Assembly (NCBI GenBank): GCA_018136815.1
Contig: CM030938.1
Location: forward strand, 4,731,724 to 4,795,723
DNA from: Isochrysis galbana
Lineage: Eukaryota; Haptophyta; Isochrysidales; Isochrysidaceae
Reading direction: 5' to 3'
Length of the DNA: 64,000 nucleotides
A program made the position numbers and the translations under genes. Shown here piece after piece: positions 36,259-50,800 of this stretch (positions within the stretch are counted from its first letter, which is position 1; each line of letters begins with the position of its first letter). Under the pieces are notes generated by a model. That model was not told the origin of the DNA. It saw only the letters and a list, made by a program, of their open reading frames with translations, and made no database searches.

Positions 36259-39200
36259 GGGTCCGGCGGGGTCCCCGTCCTTCAAACCCTGGCGGAGAAC
36301 ATCGCGGGCGGTGGGCCCGAACGCCACCACCACCATCCCGATCCGATCCCTACGCCGCTTGGGGAGAAGAGCTGTCGACGCGGCGATTCTCCCCCTGTCT
36401 CTAGCTCTATTCAGTCCTCGACGGTGGGAGCCGCCTCGCCGGCTGAAGCCCCCGCCGAACGGCTATCTCGGAAGCCGGAGTCGACACTTGACCCGGGCTC
36501 CTGGAAACAGGTTTGCCCCGGAGATAGTCGCGACCCGACTCTCCGAAATTCGTGTACGTCTACAAGTTCTTCTATTACTCCGCACGCTATTAGGATGTTA
36601 GGGGCCGATTCTCGCTCGCTGCCCCTCTTGGAATCTATTTCTACGGATACTATGCTGTCTTCGGTTTCTTCTAATTCTCCTAGGTCTTTCGACGCATCTT
36701 CATCCCTGGATTCACCCCCCGACGGCCCTGCCCAAGGGGGTGGGCTAGGTAGATTCGACGCGTCTTCGGTCTCTTCGTTTCGTAAACAATCGGTTGTGAA
36801 GCCCTCGAGGGCTGTCGACTCGGTATCATCTTCTGCTCTAGGTTCTATGGATAGGTCCGACGTGGCCGCTGCCGCGTCCGAAAACGTTGTTGCTGCTTTA
36901 CCTGTTTCTGCTCTTTCCCGGCGGGACCCCACTAGAGACCTCTCTCCCAAGGGCCATAGCCGGAGCCGCTCTGCGGACAAATTGTCGTTGTCTACCGTAG
37001 GTTCTCGTGCAGTGGAGGCGGAGACTAGTTCCTTCTCCTCACCTCTCTCCCCGGTTCGTTATATTTCTCCGTCATCGTGTTCATTCTCTCGTCTCGAAGT
37101 TGCACCTGTTCTCGTTTCCGACCTGGTTCCCGACCCGGAAGGGTCGGCTTCCGGAGTCAATGAAGTTGAAGGTTCCAAGGGAGCTGCGGCTTTCCGCGCT
37201 CACGCCGTGGCCACCCCAGACTCGGGAGACGCAGGGGCCGTCGATTACGATCTCTCGTCGCGCCCCACACGGACGCCGGCGTCTCCTCTTTCTCTCGGCT
37301 CTCCGGAGGATCCCCGTTCCAGGGATCGCCCGCCGGGGCCAACCCCCTTCAGGTCTAGCCCACCGAAACTTCAGGGCGACGACCCCCTCCCCCTGAATTC
37401 TACTGCCGAGGCCATCCACCGGATCGCCGTGGTTGGTTGTTCCTCGGCCGCCAAGTCTACTGAAGCTGCCCGCGCCCCTACCCGCGAGCTCCAAATGTTA
37501 GCCGCCTCCCGTGCCCGGGCTAGCGGTTCCTCCGTCATCTTGCCCCGCCATCTCGCCGAAGCTGCTCTAGCCTTGCGGCGGCCGCACGCGAGCACTCATT
37601 CATCACCCTCTGCCGTACTGCCGACGCATTTTGACGAGCTTTGCGCTGAGTTAGCGGCGATCCACGACGCCGTTACGCTCGACGCGGCCGAGGGGATTCC
37701 TCCACCCCGCGTTCTAGTCGTCGGTGAAGCTAGCGGGGTCGTGTCTTCGATGTTCCTACTCGCCGGAGCGCACGTCGCGACGTGCGATCTACGACCGTCG
37801 GAGATCGACTACATTCCCCACTTCTGCGGAGATGCTCTTCACATTCAAAACCTCGGTTGGGACCTCGTGGTCGCGCATCCGCCGTGCACGTATTTGTCGG
37901 CGGTGAGTTGCCAGTGGCTCGATCGGGAACCGGGACGTCGCCAGGCTCTCGAATCCGCCGCTAGAGTCTTCCTCGCCATGGCAAGCGCCGACGCGCCTTT
38001 CGTTGCCGTCGAAAATCCTCGAATGCACGCGGAAGCCTCCGCCTTAGTCGGGGGGTTGCGACCGCGGCAGTTTGTGCAGCCGTGGCAGCACGGCACGGGC
38101 CATCAAAAAGCAACTGGCCTGTACCTGACGGCTTCACTCCCGTCCTTGCAGCCTTCGAAGATTGTCGAGGGACGTCTATCTGCTATGGCGGATCTATCGC
38201 CGTCGCCCCACCGTGGCGCCCTTCGCAGCCGCACCTATGTGGGCATTGCCGGTGCAATGGCGGCCCAGTGGATGCCGGTCTTGCGCCGTTATGCGCGCGA
38301 AGCCAAGGCGTCGCGTTCGCTCGACTTCACGGTGGACTGGGCAATTTCCCAAGCAGCTGCCAGCTTGAGAGAACGCCCTTCGCTTTGCTCGACCGGTTTC
38401 GAGCTGGCTGAGCCGAGGACGGCTCTGGCTCGCTTCATGGAGGGGAGAGGCGAAGCAGCTTCTAGCTCTCACCTCACGCCTCCCAGCGGTTCGCCAGTGT
38501 CTGATTCGGTTGTCGTGATCCCGGACGCAGGCCCCGTTGCCGATGCTTCTCGCCTGCTTCATCAGGAGGACTCGGAAACAAACGTATCGCAAGACGAGGC
38601 CGAGGCGGAAGGAGACCGCTTCCTGCCGTGGGAGTGGCCCATAAAGGACCGCTCTACAACGCCAGGCCCTCCAAACACGGTGAAGAAGCGCCGCAGCAAG
38701 TGGCAGGTCTTCGATCGTGATGTAATTTCGGGGGTCCATCGGTGGCAGGATGTCACGCCTTCCATCGCCCAAGAAATCGCTGAGCAAGCGGCAGCTGCGG
38801 AGCCGTCGGAACCTTCCATCTTGTCTCGACTGGGCCCCCAAGGCATCAATGCACTATCTCCGAGCGCCTCCTTCACGGCTGGCGACGAGGGAGTGGCCGA
38901 ACTGACCAATTCGTTCGTAGCCGAAAGGCCACTCGAAACCTGGGATGTTGGGCCCGACTCGGGAGAAGATGACACGCCCGAGATGCCAGAACACCGGAGC
39001 ATGCAGACCCTCAAGACCAAGCCCTCCGACGCCGCCGAAGGAGAGGATACTCCACGGGCACTGTATTGCGATGGGGCTACCGCTAAGGGCCTCAGTGCGG
39101 CCGGATTTTCCGAGTTGTCGAAGCTTCCGAAGACAGACTTGCAGAAGTCCCTGGAGAAGGAATGGTCACGCCAAATGGATCAACCTCGGCATCCGACGGA

Positions 39201-41424
39201 CCGTCGAGGGCTAGGCTATGATGGCGTGCCTAACCCCTCTAGTTCAGCAAAGGCATCCCCACGCTCCTCGATACCATTCGTGCCGCAGACGGTGGCCGCC
39301 GCTATCGAGCGAGTGCCCCACGTCGATGAATCTTCTCCGTCCAGGCCAGCCTCCAATCCAACCACCCCGTCACCCGGAGCCGGAACCTCGCTTCCAGTAG
39401 AATCTATCGCGGACACTCCGCCGCCACTCTACCCTCGTCACTGCCTCTATGTCCGCGATCTCGTGGTCTGCCGTGCCGATGGCGACCGCGCAGCTCAAGG
39501 GTTCGTTCTCCCGGACGTTGCCCTCACGGTGAACAGCACCCTGGCTGACACTGGAGCGGGCCCGTCAGTAATCACCACTGCTCTTCTCGATCGACTACCT
39601 GAAGACGCTTGCGTCGAACGCGTATCGGACGCTACCGTCCCCAACCTACATGGGCCGGACGGCCTTCCTCTCATCACTAGGGCCGGGCTAGCCTCGTCTT
39701 CTCCTTGTCCGGTCGCCTCTTCCGTCATTCGTTCGCGGTCATCGAAGGAAACGCGATGCTTCTGCTCGGGAACGATTTTTTGGCCGCCCACTCCGCTACC
39801 ATTTCTCTCGACGCCGCGAGCTCGGAAGGAAGCCTCCGCCTCCGTCCGGCCTCTGGCGATTCAGAAGACTCTTCAAGAGTCCTTTCCGAATGTGTAGTCA
39901 GAGTTTCCACGGCGCCGCCCCCAGTCGCGGACTCCGGCTTCGTCGGAGCTATCTCGATGTCACCCGGTCAGCCGCTGACTGTCGACTTTCTGGAGAGGTC
40001 GACGGGAACACGAGAGACCCCGGGCGGATCGGAGGGTGAGGCTGCTGCTGATGCTAGACAGCCCCTCTATACACCTCTCTTTGAGTCTGCCGACGAGTTT
40101 GCGGCCAAAGCTCCGGCGTCTACCTCGTCCGAATATCTTCTCTACACGGAGCAAGCGGTGACGATTCCTGCCTTCCACCGCGCAACCATCTGGGTCAGGG
40201 TTCCGCTAGCTCTCCGAGATCATTCGGACTGCGCGATGCTAGTCGACCGCCTACCAAATCGCAAGGCTCTCGATTCGTCCCCTCTCGTAATGCCCACGGT
40301 GGTCACGCCCACGGACGATCACCGCATCGCGGTGACGATCGTCCACACCGGAGTCGATGCGCTGACCCTGCCGTCTCTGCATCCGATAGCTTCGCTCCAG
40401 GTGCGTTTCAAGTTGCACCGGGGCTGGACTCCGACTGGAAGCGAGGGGGATGGTGACCCTGTCACCGCGCTGAGCGAGGAGCAACGAGCTCTACTCGACT
40501 CAGCCACCATCGATCCGGACCGGCTTCTTTCCGACGATCAACGAGAAGAAGTACGCCAACTCTTGGCCCGGCGCATCAAAGCTTTCGCGTTGCACCCGGG
40601 GGCTCCAAACCATACGCACGTTCTCGAGGTGGAGTTGCCACTCAACCCCGGCGCTGTTCCTCACCGGCACGCTCCGTCTAGAGTGGGCCGCGCAGGCGAG
40701 CTCATCATAGAAGAGGAGGTAGCCAAGATGGAAGCCGCTGGCATTATTCGCAAGTCAAATTCGGCTTGGGCTTCCCGAGTAGTCCTGGTCAGCAAGAAAG
40801 ATGGCTCCGTTCGATTCTGCGTGGACTACCGCGACACGAACGCCAAGCTACGCGTCGAGGATAGCCCTCTACCCCTCATTGTAGAGGCTATTGATAGGCT
40901 AGCGTCCGGCCAAGGGCCGCTCAGTTCTCTCTTCTTATGTACTCTCGATTTAGCCTCTGGTTTTTGGGGCATCCCGATCAAAGAATCGCACAAACATATC
41001 ACCGCTTTCACTACCCACCGCGGCAAATACGAGTTCAACTTTCTACCGTTCGGCATCCAATCAGGTCCCTCCTACATGTGCCGCTTGATGGACATCGTTC
41101 TCGGTGCGCTAGCGTGGGAGATCTGCATGCCTTACCTCGATGATGTGGGCATCTGGTCAACGGGCGTGGGTCCTTCCGAAGAGGCCAGGGCACAGGCTTC
41201 GTTCGAGCAAATGCTTCACCGGCTAGACCTCGTTCTCGAACGGCTAGAGTGGGCCGGCCTGACCTGCAAGATGTCCAAGTGTGTCTTCTTTGCCACCTCT
41301 ACGGAGTACCTCGGTCACGTTGTCTCGAGGGAAGGTCTCAAGATGGACCCGAAGAAGGTCGCAGCTGTCGCCGACATCGACCCGTCATCCATCAACTCCT
41401 TGGAAGCGGTTCGATCTTTCCTCG
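36259..41424 (+). CDS. pol: Pol of A2, left part up to the gap
   Basis: Same frame as gag after TAG 36256-36258. Contains the Ser/Pro region, the methyltransferase domain (about 37630-38330, catalytic Cys codon 37885-37887), protease, and reverse transcriptase with YLDD near 41133. One G is missing in the GGGG run near 39680 relative to A1 and to the copy after the gap, which shifts the frame; the coding sequence continues in the next frame. Whether this is a true mutation or a sequencing error is open. The gene is interrupted by the gap after the RT domain. Confidence 0.85.
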
Positions 41425-41524
41425 NNNNNNNNNNNNNNNNNNNNNNNNNNNNNNNNNNNNNNNNNNNNNNNNNNNNNNNNNNNNNNNNNNNNNNNNNNNN
41501 NNNNNNNNNNNNNNNNNNNNNNNN
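41425..41524. other. Assembly gap (100 N) inside A2
   Basis: Joins two contigs whose flanks are copies of each other: the sequence after the gap restarts within gag at the equivalent of 34084. Confidence 0.95.
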
Positions 41525-44500
41525 GCCTACCGGGACTATGCCCCGCCGTCATCAAAAGGGGTCCTTGATCAAGAGATCACCCCGATCGAGACGGCCGCGG
41601 CGCGTCAGGATGCGGAAATGGCAAGGCTTCAGCGGAGACCAACACCCTAAAGGGGCTGTGGAGCGCCTACATCATCCCTTGCCGCGGCAGAGGCGAGGGA
41701 GGGGCTTCTCCGGGATCAAGTTGAAGCAGGGTTCAAAGCCCTGACTCAGCTACTCCAAGCCCGCCAAGAGCCCGCTTCAAGTCCGTCCATGGATCGGACC
41801 GAGGCGGCTGCGGATTCTGCTAGGCCGGTCAGAGGAACCATCCATGGCGAGCCTCCTGCCCTAGACCCAAAGGGCCACGCCTCTCCGGCTTCTAGGGTTC
41901 CACGGTCGGCGTACCCGACCTCCAAATCGGAACCCCGCCGCCAGGATCAGAGCCCTTACCGGGGCCCGACCCCGATGGTGCCGTTCCGCCACCCTCGCGA
42001 CCCCTGCCTTGCGGTGGGGATGGATGAGCGAGAGGCAGTTGTAAGCGAGTGGAAAATCTCCTCGCCCTGCCCTCACGCGATCTGGCCGCCCTTTACCGCG
42101 ACTCCGACGAGCATGAGCTCATCCACACCATTTTGAGAGCAACCTCTCCCTGGCGGGCAACGTTTGGCATTGCCGAATTTTCATGGAGGAGGACCACTTG
42201 CTCAAATGGGTGCGTAGCCGCTTCTCAGCAGAGGCAAACCCTTCACCATCAGGTCAGGATGGGCAAAGAGCTTTCGGAGCTCCGCTCCAAAGGCCCTCGC
42301 CTCCGATAACGTTCAAACCGCGGCGACAGCCTGGAACGAATTTCGGTTAACTCTCATCAAGCGTTGGAGCGGGCACTAGCGCTCGGCTGCGATCATCGCG
42401 AAATATTTACCTCCCTCCTCGCGGCAGCCGAGCCAATTCCAGCGGCAATTCTCGCATCTTCGCCTTCCTCCTCGATCTAGTGGAGGACCGCGCCCTCGCT
42501 CTCAATCCTGTCCTCGCTGCTGACGTCCTCCTTCGCAAATGCGACGGGACCTTCGCAAACGGGCCGATGGTTTCGCGAAAGACTCGGCGTCGATGGAGTG
42601 GGACCGCATGAGGAGCGCGAGGCGGCGCTGATCTATGTGAGCTCAGCAAGAATTTGGTTCGCGCCTACATCCGCAAGCTTGCGATTCCGCGGTCGACTCC
42701 ACCAACGTTGGGATCATCCAAACATGGCCCATGAGATCAACCAAGGTTCGAGGAAATCATTCGGAATGATAAGGTTGATCCTCAGCGCGGCGTCGACAAT
42801 GCGATTAAATTTGCGGAGGTGCTCGCGGAGACTCGTTTCCGGTAGAGAACCACGAGCTAGGTCGGTCGGCGCTCTCGTGTGTCAATCTCTGCCAACGGTA
42901 CCTCAGCCCTTACGAACAGGCCCGGGTGAAGCGTCATCAATCCCGGACCTCGACGAAGCAAACTGTGGCTAGCGTACGCTCTAAGGCTTCAGGCGAGGCA
43001 AAGAGCGATGCTTCCCCGTCCCAGAAGACCGCTTCGACCACGGACATGGTCGCCGCCGTGCAGGCAGCCGTCCAAGCACCTGGCTGAAGCTCTTCGCGGA
43101 CAGGACACTCGCCTGCTTCGAAGCCTGACTACCGGGCTGCTGCACCGCCGGCAAGTTACCACTCCAACTCACCGTTGCCAGCTATACTGACCGATCCACC
43201 CGGTCGAAAGGGAGGCTCCTCTCGGCCGCCCAGCCGTCGCTGCGATCCGCCGGCGAACGGCCAAGGCTACCGCCTGATTTGGGCGTATCCCGGTGGACGC
43301 CCGAGCTTTGGAATCGGGCCCGAGCCCGCTTCTGGGCCGTAGCAGGCTATGCCAAACACCCAAGGGTCTCGGCGGCGTTAGCGAAGTGCCGACCGGCCGA
43401 TAATTCAATGGAAATTCCACGGACGGACGATATCAATAGGGGAATCACCGAATGGACGAACGAAAACGGCTGTGCCTTCTGCGCTTTCCGACCTCACGCT
43501 CCTCCTGGCACTCCAGCCAGCGAAGCCTGGAAATATGGCACGGGAGACGGTGCTCACAACCCGTCATCTGTCAGCCATATATCCGCTTTCTGTGTGAGGC
43601 TGGCTGCGGAGAGTGCGGATCGGACGAGCACATTCATAAGCTTCTTCGCTCTATGGTCCGGGTTAAGCCTCAGTAGGGTCCGGCGGGGTCCCCGTCCTTC
43701 AAACCCTGGCGGAGAACATCGCGGGCGTGGCCCGAACGCCACCACCACCATCCCGATCCGATCCCTACGCCGCTTGGGGAGAAGAGCTGTCGACGCGCGA
43801 TTCTCCCCTGTCTCTAGCTCTATTCAGTCCTCGACGGTGGGAGCCGCCTCGCCGGCTGAAGCCCCCGCCGAACGGCTATCTCGGAAGCCGGAGTCGACAC
43901 TTGACCCGGGCTCCTGGAAACAGGTTTGCCCCGGAGATAGTCGCGACCCGACTCTCCGAAATTCGTGTACGTCTACAAGTTCTTCTATTACTCCGCACGC
44001 TATTAGGATGTTAGGGGCCGATTCTCGCTCGCTGCCCCTCTTGGAATCTATTTCTACGGATACTATGCTGTCTTCGGTTTCTTCTAATTCTCCTAGGTCT
44101 TTCGACGCATCTTCATCCCTGGATTCACCCCCCGACGGCCCTGCCCAAGGGGGTGGGCTAGGTAGATTCGACGCGTCTTCGGTCTCTTCGTTTCGTAAAC
44201 AATCGGTTGTGAAGCCCTCGAGGGCTGTCGACTCGGTATCATCTTCTGCTCTAGGTTCTATGGATAGGTCCGACGTGGCCGCTGCCGCGTCCGAAAACGT
44301 TGTTGCTGCTTTACCTGTTTCTGCTCTTTCCCGGCGGACCCCACTAGAGACCTCTCTCCCAAGGCCATAGCCGGAGCCGCTCTGCGGACAAATTGTCGTT
44401 GTCTACCGTAGGTTCTCGTGCAGTGGAGGCGGAGACTAGTTCCTTCTCCTCACCTCTCTCCCCGGTTCGTTATATTTCTCCGTCATCGTGTTCATTCTCT

Positions 44501-47500
44501 CGTCTCGAAGTTGCACCTGTTCTCGTTTCCGACCTGGTTCCCGACCCGGAAGGGTCGGCTTCCGGAGTCAATGAAGTTGAAGGTTCCAAGGGAGCTGCGG
44601 CTTTCCGCGCTCACGCCGTGGCCACCCCAGACTCGGGAGACGCAGGGGCCGTCGATTACGATCTCTCGTCGCGCCCCACACGGACGCCGGCGTCTCCTCT
44701 TCTCTCGGCTCTCCGGAGGATCCCCGTTCCAGGATCGCCCGCCGGGCCAACCCCTTCAGGTCTAGCCCACCGAAACTTCAGGCGACGACCCCCTCCCCCT
44801 GAATTCTACTGCCGAGGCCATCCACCGGATCGCCGTGGTTGGTTGTTCCTCGGCCGCCAAGTCTACTGAAGCTGCCCGCGCCCCTACCCGCGAGCTCCAA
44901 ATGTTAGCCGCCTCCCGTGCCCGGGCTAGCGGTTCCTCCGTCATCTTGCCCCGCCATCTCGCCGAAGCTGCTCTAGCCTTGCGGCGGCCGCACGCGAGCA
45001 CTCATTCATCACCCTCTGCCGTACTGCCGACGCATTTTGACGAGCTTTGCGCTGAGTTAGCGGCGATCCACGACGCCGTTACGCTCGACGCGGCCGAGGG
45101 GATTCCTCCACCCCGCGTTCTAGTCGTCGGTGAAGCTAGCGGGTCGTGTCTTCGATGTTCCTACTCGCCGGAGCGCACGTCGCGACGTGCGATCTACGAC
45201 CGTCGGAGATCGACTACATTCCCCACTTCTGCGGAGATGCTCTTCACATTCAAAACCTCGGTTGGGACCTCGTGGTCGCGCATCCGCCGTGCACGTATTT
45301 GTCGGCGGTGAGTTGCCAGTGGCTCGATCGGGAACCGGGACGTCGCCAGGCTCTCGAATCCGCCGCTAGAGTCTTCCTCGCCATGGCAAGCGCCGACGCG
45401 CCTTTCGTTGCCGTCGAAAATCCTCGAATGCACGCGGAAGCCTCCGCCTTAGTCGGGGGTTGCGACCGCGGCAGTTTGTGCAGCCGTGGCAGCACGGCAC
45501 GGCCATCAAAAAGCAACTGGCCTGTACCTGACGGCTTCACTCCCGTCCTTGCAGCCTTCGAAGATTGTCGAGGGACGTCTATCTGCTATGGCGGATCTAT
45601 CGCCGTCGCCCCACCGTGGCGCCCTTCGCAGCCGCACCTATGTGGGCATTGCCGGTGCAATGGCGGCCCAGTGGATGCCGGTCTTGCGCCGTTATGCGCG
45701 CGAAGCCAAGGCGTCGCGTTCGCTCGACTTCACGGTGGACTGGGCAATTTCCCAAGCAGCTGCCAGCTTGAGAGAACGCCCTTCGCTTTGCTCGACCGGT
45801 TTCGAGCTGGCTGAGCCGAGGACGGCTCTGGCTCGCTTCATGGAGGGGAGAGGCGAAGCAGCTTCTAGCTCTCACCTCACGCCTCCCAGCGGTTCGCCAG
45901 TGTCTGATTCGGTTGTCGTGATCCCGGACGCAGGCCCCGTTGCCGATGCTTCTCGCCTGCTTCATCAGGAGGACTCGGAAACAAACGTATCGCAAGACGA
46001 GGCCGAGGCGGAAGGAGACCGCTTCCTGCCGTGGGAGTGGCCCATAAAGGACCGCTCTACAACGCCAGGCCCTCCAAACACGGTGAAGAAGCGCCGCAGC
46101 AAGTGGCAGGTCTTCGATCGTGATGTAATTTCGGGGTCCATCGGTGGCAGGATGTCACGCCTTCCATCGCCCAAGAAATCGCTGAGCAAGCGGCAGCTGC
46201 GGAGCCGTCGGAACCTTCCATCTTGTCTCGACTGGGCCCCCAAGGCATCAATGCACTATCTCCGAGCGCCTCCTTCACGGCTGGCGACGAGGGAGTGGCC
46301 GAACTGACCAATTCGTTCGTAGCCGAAAGGCCACTCGAAACCTGGGATGTTGGGCCCGACTCGGGAGAAGATGACACGCCCGAGATGCCAGAACACCGGA
46401 GCATGCAGACCCTCAAGACCAAGCCCTCCGACGCCGCCGAAGGAGAGGATACTCCACGGGCACTGTATTGCGATGGGGCTACCGCTAAGGGCCTCAGTGC
46501 GGCCGGATTTTCCGAGTTGTCGAAGCTTCCGAAGACAGACTTGCAGAAGTCCCTGGAGAAGGAATGGTCACGCCAAATGGATCAACCTCGGCATCCGACG
46601 GACCGTCGAGGGCTAGGCTATGATGGCGTGCCTAACCCTCTAGTTCAGCAAAGGCATCCCCACGCTCCTCGATACCATTCGTGCCGCAGACGGTGGCCGC
46701 CGCTATCGAGCGAGTGCCCCACGTCGATGAATCTTCTCCGTCCAGGCCAGCCTCCAATCCAACCACCCCGTCACCCGGAGCCGGAACCTCGCTTCCAGTA
46801 GAATCTATCGCGGACACTCCGCCGCCACTCTACCCTCGTCACTGCCTCTATGTCCGCGATCTCGTGGTCTGCCGTGCCGATGGCGACCGCGCAGCTCAAG
46901 GGTTCGTTCTCCCGGACGTTGCCCTCACGGTGAACAGCACCCTGGCTGACACTGGAGCGGGCCCGTCAGTAATCACCACTGCTCTTCTCGATCGACTACC
47001 TGAAGACGCTTGCGTCGAACGCGTATCGGACGCTACCGTCCCCAACCTACATGGGCCGGACGGCCTTCCTCTCATCACTAGGGGCCGGGCTAGCCTCGTC
47101 TTCTCCTTGTCCGGTCGCCTCTTCCGTCATTCGTTCGCGGTCATCGAAGGAAACGCGATGCTTCTGCTCGGGAACGATTTTTTGGCCGCCCACTCCGCTA
47201 CCATTTCTCTCGACGCCGCGAGCTCGGAAGGAAGCCTCCGCCTCCGTCCGGCCTCTGGCGATTCAGAAGACTCTTCAAGAGTCCTTTCCGAATGTGTAGT
47301 CAGAGTTTCCACGGCGCCGCCCCCAGTCGCGGACTCCGGCTTCGTCGGAGCTATCTCGATGTCACCCGGTCAGCCGCTGACTGTCGACTTTCTGGAGAGG
47401 TCGACGGGAACACGAGAGACCCCGGGCGGATCGGAGGGTGAGGCTGCTGCTGATGCTAGACAGCCCCTCTATACACCTCTCTTTGAGTCTGCCGACGAGT

Positions 47501-47852
47501 TTGCGGCCAAAGCTCCGGCGTCTACCTCGTCCGAATATCTTCTCTACACGGAGCAAGCGGTGACGATTCCTGCCTTCCACCGCGCAACCATCTGGGTCAG
47601 GGTTCCGCTAGCTCTCCGAGATCATTCGGACTGCGCGATGCTAGTCGACCGCCTACCAAATCGCAAGGCTCTCGATTCGTCCCCTCTCGTAATGCCCACG
47701 GTGGTCACGCCCACGGACGATCACCGCATCGCGGTGACGATCGTCCACACCGGAGTCGATGCGCTGACCCTGCCGTCTCTGCATCCGATAGCTTCGCTCC
47801 AGGTGCGTTTCAAGTTGCACCGGGGCTGGACTCCGACTGGAAGCGAGGGGAT
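41525..47852 (+). pseudogene. Error-rich duplicate of A2 gag-pol after the gap
   Basis: Repeats 34084 onward with very few substitutions but many one-base losses, mostly within short homopolymers (for example AAAAATC to AAAATC near 42055 and GGGGG to GGGG near 47848). The full overlap 41525-48825 is 40 bases shorter than its counterpart 34084-41424. Frames are broken repeatedly, including in the methyltransferase region (Cys codon near 45290). The pattern fits unpolished long-read sequence at a contig end rather than decay. Confidence 0.8.
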
Positions 47853-50800
47853 GGTGACCCTGTCACCGCGCTGAGCGAGGAGCAACGAGCTCTACTCGAC
47901 TCAGCCACCATCGATCCGGACCGGCTTCTTTCCGACGATCAACGAGAAGAAGTACGCCAACTCTTGGCCCGGCGCATCAAAGCTTTCGCGTTGCACCCGG
48001 GGGCTCCAAACCATACGCACGTTCTCGAGGTGGAGTTGCCACTCAACCCCGGCGCTGTTCCTCACCGGCACGCTCCGTCTAGAGTGGGCCGCGCAGGCGA
48101 GCTCATCATAGAAGAGGAGGTAGCCAAGATGGAAGCCGCTGGCATTATTCGCAAGTCAAATTCGGCTTGGGCTTCCCGAGTAGTCCTGGTCAGCAAGAAA
48201 GATGGCTCCGTTCGATTCTGCGTGGACTACCGCGACACGAACGCCAAGCTACGCGTCGAGGATAGCCCTCTACCCCTCATTGTAGAGGCTATTGATAGGC
48301 TAGCGTCCGGCCAAGGGCCGCTCAGTTCTCTCTTCTTATGTACTCTCGATTTAGCCTCTGGTTTTTGGGGCATCCCGATCAAAGAATCGCACAAACATAT
48401 CACCGCTTTCACTACCCACCGCGGCAAATACGAGTTCAACTTTCTACCGTTCGGCATCCAATCAGGTCCCTCCTACATGTGCCGCTTGATGGACATCGTT
48501 CTCGGTGCGCTAGCGTGGGAGATCTGCATGCCTTACCTCGATGATGTGGGCATCTGGTCAACGGGCGTGGGTCCTTCCGAAGAGGCCAGGGCACAGGCTT
48601 CGTTCGAGCAAATGCTTCACCGGCTAGACCTCGTTCTCGAACGGCTAGAGTGGGCCGGCCTGACCTGCAAGATGTCCAAGTGTGTCTTCTTTGCCACCTC
48701 TACGGAGTACCTCGGTCACGTTGTCTCGAGGGAAGGTCTCAAGATGGACCCGAAGAAGGTCGCAGCTGTCGCCGACATCGACCCGTCATCCATCAACTCC
48801 TTGGAAGCGGTTCGATCTTTCCTCGGCCTTTGCTCCTACTATCGTCGATTCATTCGCCAATTCGCCGCTAAGGCTGCTCCTCTCACTGCTCTCACGCGGA
48901 AGGGCTGCGACGTGGCAAAGGAGTCCCAGTCCGAGGAGTGTCGCCGAGCTATCCAAGAGCTCAAGACAGCGATCACCTCGGAGCCCGTCTTGACTCCACC
49001 CAGGGATGATCGGCCCTTCATCGTCAAGACCGATGGGGCTAGCAAGTTGGGTATCGCCGGCATCCTCTCGCAGCTAGGAGACGATAACCGTGAACGAGTC
49101 GTTGGGTACTACGCTCGCAGTCTCACCTCGGCCGAACGCCATTGGACGGTGACCGAGATTGAGCTCTTGGCTGCCCTGGAATCAATCCGAAATTGGCGAC
49201 CCTACCTTTGGGGGCGTCGGTTCAAGTTAGTCGTCGACCACTCCGCGCTGCGATGGCTGCATACCATGAAGGATCAAGTAGCCGGTGGGCCAGCCTCTCG
49301 GCTGACTCGGTGGGCTCTCAAGTTGGCTGAGTACCGGTTCGATGTCGAACATAAACCAGGAGCTGTTCATCAGGATGCTGACGGGCTCTCCCGGCTAGCA
49401 TCCCTGGAGCCGGAACACGAAGATGAACCACTCGCCGGCCCAGCGCCGCTAGCGGTACGTGAGCCTAGCTCAGAGTCTCTAGCCGAGCGTGAACGGTCTC
49501 ATCCGGTGGCTGCCATCACGCGCTCCGTAGCTACGGCGCGAGGGCTTCAAGCTTTGGACCGATCTCGTCGTCGAGCCTCCGATTCCGGGCCCGCCATCCA
49601 GTCCAGTTATTTGGCCCCGGGTACGCCGACTTCCGAAGAGATGAGAGCGGCCCTGGCGGAAGATCCGTTCGTAGAGCCACTCCTAGGCTCAAGAGAGACG
49701 GTCAATCACGAGCCATCAGGCCAAGGGTCGCCTCCGCCGGCCGCCGCCTCGGGCCCCATTGCCGAAGATGATTCGTGTTCCAGTTCTGTCGCTCCCGCTC
49801 CCGCTCAGCAATCCAAGATGTTTCGCCGTTTCGTCGTTCACGATGGGCTCGTCTACTATCGCACCGTCCTTGACTCCACCGACCCGGACTCGCTAGTGCT
49901 CTATGTTCCGCCCTTGTTGCGGTCTCGCTACCTCTTTGCCTACCACGATCGCTCCGGTCACCTTGGAGTTTCTCGTATGTCCGGTCTTCTTCGTACTCGG
50001 GTATACTGGCCTGGCATGTCTTCCGACGTTGCATCCTACATCCGGGAATGCCACGAGTGCACCCTCGCCAAGCCGCTACCTAGGGCTCTAGCGTCGCCCT
50101 CCGGTCTCTCCGTGGGTACCTACCCCTTTGATGTGGTCTACTGCGACGTGCTCTCGCTGGCTCCCACTCACAACTTCGTGCCTGGAGTCTCGGGTTACGA
50201 CAAGCTGGTCGTCTTCATCGACTCGCTCACTCGATGGATTGAGGCTGAGCCGTCGAATGGGGATCCCTCGTCGGAGATGGCCTTGGACATGTTCATCCGC
50301 TTGATTGTGACGCGTTATGGAGTCCCTAGGCAGCTTCGGACCGACGCCGGTTCGAATCTTTGTTCGGTTCTTGTTTCGCGTATTCTGGAGCTCACCGGGA
50401 CTGATTTGTCGAGTACAGAGCCGTACCGACATGAAGGTGTAGGCTTCGTCGAACGCGCTCAGCAAACGCTCATCCGTTTAATGCGCGCCTCGAACGAGGG
50501 TGGCAGCCATTGGGTCGACCATTTGCCGTTCCTACTCCTCTCGTTGAGGGCTTCTTCCGGTCGTGTTACCTCCCGGTCTCCAGCGTCTTTGATCTTTGGG
50601 CGTGAGCTGCGTCTGCCCGCTCAACTTTCTGATCCGAAGTCCGTTTCGCCAACTGCTCTCGAGGCGGCGTCCGCCGACGTTCGCTCGTACGCATCCAGGC
50701 TCAATGCGAGCCTCCGCCTCTCTTGGTCCAGCGCTCTCGAGGCTACACTAGCCGCTCAGGCTGAGTCAGTCCGTGACGCTACCATCAAGTCTCAAAGACC

